Source: Arthrobacter sp. S39 (lineage in GTDB: Bacteria; Actinomycetota; Actinomycetes; Actinomycetales; Micrococcaceae). From it: 64,000 bases of DNA. The notes under the pieces were generated by a model, which was not told the DNA's origin, did no database searches, and saw only the letters and a list, made by a program, of their open reading frames with translations. A program made the translations under genes and the position numbers. The stretch lies in contig NZ_SIHX01000010.1 in NCBI RefSeq assembly GCF_004320525.1, forward strand, positions 1-64,000. Reading direction: 5' to 3'. Shown here piece after piece: positions 58,349 through 64,000 of this stretch (positions are counted from its first letter, which is position 1; each line of letters starts with the position of its first letter).

Positions 58349-58953
58349 GCTAAATGAAAACGCCTACTACCCCCGGGAGTTTGCGCTCGCATGAGCGCGC
58401 CAAGCACCGATTTCCGCTCCCGGCCACCGATCACTGCTGAGACCGGCAGGCACGTGCAGTGTCAAAGATGTTCCACGCGAACGCACAAGGTAGTGGCGAC
58501 CGGTTAGGCATCCCCCAAAAAGCTCCAGCTCCGCCGACCCTCTTGCACTGGTCTGCGGAGCTGGCCGCATTTATTCCAACTCGCGGCAGCGGTGCTTGTA
58601 GGTCTGCGACGAAGGATGAACTCAGGATGGGGATCTGTTGTCCAGAAGTTACACGTTCGCCCTGCATGGAGCTGTTGGCCTTGGTATCGCCGGCGTCGTC
58701 TTCATGGTGCTCGGCCTACGACTCGCCCGAATGCGCGCGGGAAACGCCCCCACATTTCCGGGAGTTGCTGCATCCACCACCGAGGCAGCCCTGACTTAAC
58801 AGTTATTCCCAGCGTGCTGGAGACGTTCCAGCGCGCTGGGCTCGGATCGCAACTCCGGCGTCTTCGGGCACCTGCGTTTCCGCACTTTCTTTCGCTACCG
58901 CCGCTGATCATTTGGGCCTCGGGGGTCGAGGGCGTGGGTAAGCAGTATCCAAC
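58349..58953. other. Gene-poor region before the IS21 element
   Basis: Holds only the possible membrane peptide at 58638 and an imperfect 14-bp hairpin at 58808-58840. No other gene supported. Confidence 0.4.
58638..58799 (+). CDS. Possible small single-helix membrane protein
   Basis: A 53-residue frame from TTG 58638 to TAA with GGGGAT just upstream. It contains one clear transmembrane helix (AVGLGIAGVVFMVLGLRLAR) followed by a basic, then Ala/Thr-rich tail. It could be a real small membrane protein or the C-terminal remnant of a transporter. An inverted repeat at 58808-58840 follows it. Confidence 0.35.
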   Translation: MSRSYTFALHGAVGLGIAGVVFMVLGLRLARMRAGNAPTFPGVAASTTEAALT

Positions 58954-59021
58954 TGTTAACGCCAACCGAAAATAGGGCCAGGAACGCCAACTGAAAATAG
59001 GGCCACCGACCATTATGGAAG

Positions 59022-60263
59022 GTGATCAATTTGGATGATTGGGCGGAGATACGCCACCTGTTTTCGACGGGCAAGCACTCGAAACGGGAGATCGGCAGGA
59101 TCGTGGGTGTTTCCCGCGGAACGGTTGATCGGGCGCTGGAGTCGGATCGGGCGCCGAAGTATCAGCGGGCATCAGGGGTGTCGAGTTTTGATGCGTTTGC
59201 TCCCAGGGTGCGGGAGCTGTTGGTGAAGACGCCAACGATGCCGGCCGCGACGCTGGCCGAGCGGGTGGGCTGGTCTGGTTCAGCGTCGTTGTTCCGGGCG
59301 AAGGTCGCCGTGATCCGGCCCGAATACGCGCCGCCGGACCCGGCGGACCGCCTGGTTCACGAGCCGGGGTTCCAGGTCCAGTGTGATCTCTGGTTTCCGC
59401 ACGAGCCGTTGCCGGTCGGTGCGGGCCAGTCCGATACGCCGCCGGTGCTGGTGATGACCTCGGCGTTCTCGGGATTCATCCAGGCACGGATGCTGCCGTC
59501 GCGGACGACGCCGGACCTTCTGGGCGGGATGTGGACTCTGCTGCAGGACGCGCAGGCGGTCCCTTCACGGCTGTTGTGGGATAACGAGTCCGGCATCGGC
59601 CGGCGCAAACCGACGGAGCCGGTGGCCGCGTTCGCCGGTTCCCTGGGATTGGAGATCAAGCTGCTTCCGCCGCGGGATCCGGAGTCCAAGGGCATGGTCG
59701 AGCGGATGAACAGGTTCTTCCGGCAACGATTCATGCCGGGCCGGGACTTCCGCTCCCCGGCGGATTTCAACGGCCAGCTGGACGACTGGCTGCCCAAGGC
59801 CAATCACCGGTACTCGCGGTCCCGCCATGGCCGCCCGGATGAGTTGGTTGTCCTGGACCGGGAAAGGATGCGGGAGCTGCCGCCGGTGACCCCGGAGGCG
59901 GTGTTCCGCAACGCGGTGCGGCTGCCACGGGACTACTACGTGCGGGTGTTCTCCAACGACTATTCCGTGGACCCTTCATTCATCGGGCGCATCGTGGACG
60001 TCATCGCCGACCTGGACACCATATGGGTGACACACGAGGGTGTCATCATCGCCACCCACGTCCGGGCATGGGCCCGGCACCTCGTGGTGACCGATCCCGC
60101 CCACGTGGCCCGCGCGGCGGTGATGCGCCAGGACTTCCGAACCCAAAGAGTGCACCGCCCTGAACCGTTGGAGTCCGTGGAGGTACGGGATCTGGCCGCC
60201 TACGACGAGATCTTCGGCATTGATCTGGGCCAGCAGCCGGCTCTTCTGGAGGTGGCTTCATGA
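59022..60263 (+). CDS. istA: IS21-family transposase IstA
   Basis: A 413-residue DDE transposase. N-terminal HTH (KREIGRIVGVSRGTVDRAL), then the RNase-H-like core with the acidic triad in VQCDLWFP, LLWDNESGIG and PESKGMVERMN. GTG 59022 follows GGAAG. The frame is intact, so the element may be active with IstB. Confidence 0.94.
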   Translation: MINLDDWAEIRHLFSTGKHSKREIGRIVGVSRGTVDRALESDRAPKYQRASGVSSFDAFAPRVRELLVKTPTMPAATLAERVGWSGSASLFRAKVAVIRPEYAPPDPADRLVHEPGFQVQCDLWFPHEPLPVGAGQSDTPPVLVMTSAFSGFIQARMLPSRTTPDLLGGMWTLLQDAQAVPSRLLWDNESGIGRRKPTEPVAAFAGSLGLEIKLLPPRDPESKGMVERMNRFFRQRFMPGRDFRSPADFNGQLDDWLPKANHRYSRSRHGRPDELVVLDRERMRELPPVTPEAVFRNAVRLPRDYYVRVFSNDYSVDPSFIGRIVDVIADLDTIWVTHEGVIIATHVRAWARHLVVTDPAHVARAAVMRQDFRTQRVHRPEPLESVEVRDLAAYDEIFGIDLGQQPALLEVAS

Positions 60264-61018
60264 CCGGAACACCGTCTCAGATCGAGTACTACGCCCGGGC
60301 CCTGCGTGCACCACGGATCAGCGACGGGTTCCGCCGGCTTGGGGACCAGGCCAGGGACGCCGGCTGGTCCCATGAGGAGTACCTGGCCGCGGTCCTCTCC
60401 CGTGAAGTCTCCGAACGCGAAGCCTCCGGAGCTGCCACCAGGATCAAGGCCGCGAGGTTCCCGGCCCACAAGGATCTGGAGGAGTTTAACTTCGATCACC
60501 AGCCCTCCGCGGACCGGAACCTCATCGCGCACCTGGGCACCGGCGTGTTCCTCTCCGAAGCCAAAAACGTGGTCCTGCTCGGACCGCCAGGCACTGGCAA
60601 AACCCACCTCGCGGTAGGCATCGGCATCAAGGCGGCCAAGGCCGGGCAGCGGGTTCTTTTCGACTCCGCGACCGGCTGGGTTGCCCGCCTGCAGGAAGCA
60701 CATTCTCGCGGGAAACTTGCCCAGGAACTGGTCAAACTACGCCGCTACGGGCTCCTCATAATTGATGAAGTGGGCTATATCCCGTTCGATCAGGATGCCG
60801 CGAACCTGTTCTTCCAGCTCGTCTCGAGCCGCTACGAACACGCCTCCATGATCCTGACGTCCAACCTCCCGTTCGCCCGCTGGGGCGACGTCTTCGGAGA
60901 CCTGACCATCGCCTCGGCGATGATCGACCGGATCGTCCACCACGCCGACGTCATCAGCCTCAAAGGCAACAGCTACCGGCTCAAGAAACACCAACCCGCC
61001 GCCAGTACGGCACAATAG
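60260..61018 (+). CDS. istB: IS21-family transposition helper ATPase IstB
   Basis: A 252-residue DnaC/DnaA-like AAA+ ATPase: Walker A LLGPPGTGKTHLAVG, Walker B GLLIIDEVGYIPF, sensor ILTSNLPFARWG. ATG overlaps the istA stop by four bases, the usual IS21 coupling. It directs target choice and stimulates IstA. Confidence 0.95.
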   Translation: MTGTPSQIEYYARALRAPRISDGFRRLGDQARDAGWSHEEYLAAVLSREVSEREASGAATRIKAARFPAHKDLEEFNFDHQPSADRNLIAHLGTGVFLSEAKNVVLLGPPGTGKTHLAVGIGIKAAKAGQRVLFDSATGWVARLQEAHSRGKLAQELVKLRRYGLLIIDEVGYIPFDQDAANLFFQLVSSRYEHASMILTSNLPFARWGDVFGDLTIASAMIDRIVHHADVISLKGNSYRLKKHQPAASTAQ

Positions 61019-61083
61019 AACCACAACCCCGTGGCCCCGTTTTCAATTGGCACTAATGGCCCTATTTTCGGTTGGCGTTAACA

Positions 61084-62264
61084 CAGTAACTCGCGACCCC
61101 GAAACAGGCGAAAGAAATCTGACCCTGTTGAGAATGATGAAGCAGCAAAAAGGGTTACGAGAATCCGTTCTGGGCACTGGGGTCTGCCTTGGCGTGTACG
61201 CGAGAGTCTCCACTCCTGGAATCATTCGAGTCGGCGATGGGATAAATGTCTCCGGTTAGCTCCGCAGAGCGCACGGAAAATCAAGCGTGGAATGGCCGTC
61301 ACTGGTGGTTTTCGCCCGAGACAACGACACCCTCAATGGAAATGTCGTAGGAGCCGTTGAAGGGGCTACTGATCAGCAGGCTGAACGGGGAGCGGCCACA
61401 GGGGCTGCTCCCTCAGGCTTCGCGCTGAGGTGACGCGGGTGGCTTTAGCCGGTCTCGGGACCGGAAGAGTAAAAACAGCTGGATTCGCAGTCCTCAACTT
61501 CGCCCCTGCACTTGCCCGGCGCCGTCGTTCCGCGATGAAACGGGAGGTGAAGAGACACCGTGTCCGCGGCTGTGTGTGTGTGCTGGCGGTAGCCCAATGG
61601 GGTACGGAAATACTTTTCCTTTGACTGTCTGCGCCTGATCACATCGCTGAGACCGGAGCAAGGACAAAATTAAACAAAGGACTGATTAATGAACATGATG
61701 TTCATAAAATGAACGACGCCAACTTAGGTGTGGCATGGGTCGTGTGAGGAATCAACGGTATAGGGCCGCTGTTTGGGGTGAATTCGGCTGCACTCAAACT
61801 TGCCGCTCCGGAGCTGACACTGGAGCCGCGTTTGTCGCTTTGCTGCAGCACCGTTTCCCAGTGGATACTCGGTGGGCGAGGCTGTCGCCATTGCGCACGA
61901 TTGGATGGGGTCTTGGAGATTTCGTCGGCTGAAGGTTGCACCCCTCGACAATGCAGGGGAGCGCATCTGAGCTTAGGCGCTTCATGGGCCCGTCGAGGAT
62001 GCCTGCGCTGGCTCAGGCAGTGTCGTGACGGGTTGGAAATTTTTGAAGATATGTCTGCGAGCATGTGTCGAGCGTTTGCTCTCGTTGCCTCCGTCGTCAT
62101 CACTCCGCGCCTCTGACCCGGACGCTGCACTACGACGGCTGGTGCGAATGACCGTGGGATCCCCACGGACGCCCCGCATCTGCTTCGGCACGGCTAAGTG
62201 CCCCCAGGGGCGCTGCCCTCACGGGAGCGGCTACAAGCTTGGGGAAGTCCGTCATCAGCACCCG
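61084..62264. other. Gene-poor region
   Basis: About 1.2 kb without a supported gene. It includes an AT-rich palindrome ATGAACATGATGTTCAT at 61689-61705 and a TGTGTGTGTGTG run near 61572. Frames present are those expected from GC-rich DNA. Confidence 0.5.
61689..61705. promoter_or_regulatory. AT-rich palindrome, possible operator
   Basis: ATGAACAT-G-ATGTTCAT is perfect over eight-base arms and followed by another ATGAAC at 61709. No gene start follows closely, so its role is open. Confidence 0.35.
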
Positions 62265-63044
62265 CTAGATCATTGCCTTGGCAATGTCATCGGCTGCCCT
62301 TCGTAACCGCTCCACGATTGCCGGCAGCCGTCCAGTCCTCAGGCGTTCGCCGGGTCCGTTGGCTGTGAGGATTCCCGTTAGCTGCCCCCGGACGTCGCGG
62401 ACTGCGGTGCCTACGGTGAAGAGTCCCTCTTCCAGTTCGTTATCCAGTACGGCATAACCCTGTTCTCGCACCGCTTGGATTTCCCGTATGAGGTCGTTCC
62501 GCCTGGTGATCGTGAAGCGCGTGAAGCTTTCGAGGATCTCGGGGAAGGCCTCCTCGATCTTTTCGTCGCTTTCTTCGGCGAGCAGTATTTTTCCGGACGC
62601 GCTTGCGTGAAGAGGGTATTTGTGGCCGATGTACTGCTGGGGAACGCTGAGGAGCCTTGAACTCGATCCTTCGGCAACTACGTCGTAGTCAAGCTCTCCG
62701 TTGACGATTGCGAAAGTGACAGACTCGTTCAGATCTGTGGCTGCTTCATCGAGTATGGGCTGGACGCGCTCTGTCAGTCCTGTAGAGGGGTCCGCCAATC
62801 GCCCTAGTCGGGCGATCTCGTATCCGAGGCTGTAGAGGGTTCCCTTGCGACCTATAAGCCCGGTCTGTTCAAGAGTGAGAAGTAACCGTGATGTCGTTTG
62901 GCGACTCATTCCTACAGACTGTGCGAGCTCCGTTGCCGTGATGCCCCTGGGATGTCGACCGAGTTCGCGTAGGAGCACGACTGCTTTGATAATCGACTTA
63001 TTGGTTGCGTCGACGGACTCGGGTGCCTGCTCTTCTTCAGTCAT
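62265..63044 (-). CDS. IclR-family transcriptional regulator
   Basis: A 259-residue IclR protein: winged helix with ITATELAQSVGMSRQTTSRLLLTL, then effector domain with HASASGKILLAEESDEKI and GYAVLDNELEEGLFTVGTAV. ATG 63044 follows GGAG closely; earlier ATGs at 63059 and 63086 are alternatives. Only moderately like the IclR at 8842. Its target is probably the gene that starts at the end of the window or itself. Confidence 0.88.
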   Translation of the reverse strand: MTEEEQAPESVDATNKSIIKAVVLLRELGRHPRGITATELAQSVGMSRQTTSRLLLTLEQTGLIGRKGTLYSLGYEIARLGRLADPSTGLTERVQPILDEAATDLNESVTFAIVNGELDYDVVAEGSSSRLLSVPQQYIGHKYPLHASASGKILLAEESDEKIEEAFPEILESFTRFTITRRNDLIREIQAVREQGYAVLDNELEEGLFTVGTAVRDVRGQLTGILTANGPGERLRTGRLPAIVERLRRAADDIAKAMI

Positions 63045-63086
63045 AACTCCACTGCTCATAGACGATGGCCTGATGGCTGGGCACAT

Positions 63087-63456
63087 ATTTTGCTTCTGGC
63101 AGTCAGCATGCCCACGCGTTCAATCTTATGCGCGGCATCGCGCCGCTGCTGCCCATATCTTATGTAGGAAGCCAGCTATTGGTCACAAGTACCCGCGGGT
63201 CTTCAGCGGGGACGTTGACCGCCGCTTGGCCCTTCCGAGGACTCTTCCGTGGCCAGGTAGAGGCCTTCCCATGCAGCCGAGGATAGGCGGCCGCTTCCAT
63301 CCGCACTTGGGGCTGGACCGGGGTTGTCGACAACCGGATGGAGGGCTGCCGGCTGTGCGCGACGAAAGAAGACGGAGCCAGCTGACAGGCAGCGATGGGC
63401 AATAGACATGGGAGGTTCTCCTTTGCATGTGACAGTTCACGAGGGGGTTGTGGGTC
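63087..63456. other. Gap with one doubtful small ORF
   Basis: On the minus strand an ATG at 63409 has a good AAAGGAGAACC upstream and opens a 68-codon frame to 63203 (EGLYLATEESSEG near the end), but the protein is low in complexity and unrecognised. Confidence 0.3.
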
Positions 63457-63696
63457 TCAAACACTGTGTGGAACCTGGCGCAGGCTCTCGGCGTCGGGGA
63501 ATCTCCACTGCAGATACTTCACCGCGATACCGGTGTGGTCAGCTAACCGAACGTAGTCGACCTGCTTGCTCCCGCAGACCGCACTAAGTTCTGCTAACGC
63601 TGCCGAGATCGCAGATGTCCTGCGTGCATCGCGCTCGGCAAGTCTCTCCGTTACTGAGGAATTGCGTTTCTTAGGCTTCTGCCGCCAGTGGGACAT
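63457..63696 (-). CDS. Small HTH protein, TetR N-terminal-like
   Basis: A 79-residue protein with AAAGGA five bases before the ATG. A basic start (RQKPKKRNSSVTERLAERDAR) leads into a TetR-type three-helix pattern (AISAALAELSAVCG, VDYVRLADHTGIAVKYLQWR, FPDAESL) and then stops. It is only the DNA-binding part of a TetR protein, so either a stand-alone binder or a truncated repressor. Confidence 0.6.
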   Translation of the reverse strand: MSHWRQKPKKRNSSVTERLAERDARRTSAISAALAELSAVCGSKQVDYVRLADHTGIAVKYLQWRFPDAESLRQVPHSV

Positions 63697-63997
63697 CCCA
63701 ATCCTTTCCTGTGCCAGAGCCGGCCGTCCTTCCGCTGCGTGAGGCTCAAAACTGTCGACGGCTCACCGCGAGCGTTTAAATGGGCATCATGCCTACAAAA
63801 TGAGCATGCCGCTGAAGAGTATGAGACACCCGCCATAGCCAGGCTGTCAAGAGGCGTCTATTTAGTTCACCGAAGCTCATTTTGCCGCTTGACGGTGATG
63901 CGGGTTACATCATAAAGTGGGCGTAGCGCCCAACAAGTGGGCGAACCAGTCGTTGATCACGCTTTATCCGGCACGAGTCCAAGGAAGCACCACTGCC
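63697..63997. promoter_or_regulatory. Upstream region of the next gene
   Basis: A palindrome GGCATCATGCC lies at 63783-63793. TTGACG (63889-63894) and TAAAGT (63913-63918) form a possible promoter with an 18-base spacer, followed by a GGGCGTAGCGCCC dyad. The AAGGAAG at about 63979-63985 precedes the final ATG. Confidence 0.45.
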
Positions 63998-64000
63998 ATG
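63998..64000 (+). CDS. Start codon of a gene continuing beyond the window
   Basis: The last three bases are ATG, with AAGGAAG twelve bases upstream and a promoter-like sequence at 63889. Nothing can be said of the product. Confidence 0.5.

Larger units (their letters stand above)
58954..61083 (+). mobile_element. IS21-family insertion sequence, complete
   Basis: A 2130-bp element carrying istA and istB between perfect 27-bp terminal inverted repeats (58954-58980 and 61057-61083, outer end TGTTAACGCC, inner end AATAGGGCCA). A second, imperfect copy of each end lies just inside (about 58982-59006 and 61031-61052), as expected of IS21, where several transposase-binding repeats occur at each end. 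No clear target duplication: CAGTA occurs on both sides, but six bases away on the left. Confidence 0.9.

Noticed and set aside
58954..61083. CAGTA as a target-site duplication of the IS21 element
   Set aside because: The right copy is adjacent to the end, but the left copy is six bases away from the terminal repeat, so it is probably coincidence.
61430..61624. Small plus-strand ORF with a TGTGTGTGTG tract
   Set aside because: No ribosome site, composition driven by the repeat and GC bias.
63805..63835. Twelfth Fis-type dyad (ATGAGACAC)
   Set aside because: Only one half-site is present; the other half does not match.
1..64000. tRNA, rRNA or CRISPR arrays
   Set aside because: Scanning for tRNA T-loop motifs, long conserved rRNA blocks and regularly spaced direct repeats gave nothing convincing.

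Overview
The window is high-GC actinobacterial DNA. Gene content, the Lgt-like fragment directly after trpA, and the many catabolic regulators best fit an Arthrobacter, Paenarthrobacter or Pseudarthrobacter type soil bacterium (Micrococcaceae). This assignment rests on recognition of protein families, not on a search. Almost all of it is an accessory catabolic island. It has two ATP-dependent hydantoinase/oxoprolinase pairs, three class-III aminotransferases, three amino-acid permeases of the APC type, an MHS-type MFS transporter, a ribose-type ABC importer, five SDR dehydrogenases, two aldehyde dehydrogenases, three Gfo/Idh/MocA oxidoreductases, two D-2-hydroxyacid dehydrogenases, an IolD-like thiamine enzyme, an IlvD/Edd dehydratase, an FMO-type monooxygenase and a large FAD/Fe-S oxidase.

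Layout. 1-630: tail of a probable transposase next to a frameshifted Old-Yellow-Enzyme remnant. 700-9615, minus strand: operon iclR-hyuA-hyuB-MFS-aminotransferase-Rid-aminotransferase. 9616-14770: sparse DNA with an isolated trpB-trpA pair followed by a truncated lgt, and small orphan proteins. 14767-28313: divergent tetR and small-protein/Fis-type regulator genes, then a six-gene operon (hydroxyacid dehydrogenase, aminotransferase, FAH-family hydrolase, hyuA, hyuB, Gfo/Idh) and an IolD-like gene. 28405-38538: aldehyde dehydrogenase, converging monooxygenase plus SDR, SDR, a second aldehyde dehydrogenase with the second Fis-type regulator, and an APC permease. 38605-46267: Gfo/Idh divergent from SDR-dehydratase-hydroxyacid dehydrogenase, then APC permease plus IolG-like dehydrogenase. 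46424-53090: small protein, ABC sugar importer, FAD/Fe-S oxidase plus small membrane protein. 53857-57772: second tetR, third permease, two tandem SDRs. 58119-61083: small proteins and an intact IS21-family element. 61084-64000: sparse DNA with a second iclR, a small HTH protein, and the start codon of a further gene as the last three bases.

Regulation links these pieces. Eleven copies of a 17-bp dyad close to TGTCYCAnnnTGRnACA lie before most transcription units between 10.2 and 58 kb. They are the type of site bound by Fis-type HTH activators, and the window encodes two such regulators, both with shortened AAA+ domains lacking the sigma-54 GAFTGA loop. A second operator, CTAACGNTCRTTAG, lies at three places beside the two paralogous TetR genes and the third permease. 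A palindrome directly upstream of the first iclR probably serves that operon.

The enzymes together suggest uptake of amino or N-heterocyclic compounds and sugar- or cyclitol-like compounds, ATP-dependent opening of a lactam or hydantoin-like ring, transamination to a carbonyl, oxidation to an acid, and C-C cleavage or dehydration to central metabolites. The real substrates cannot be read from the sequence.
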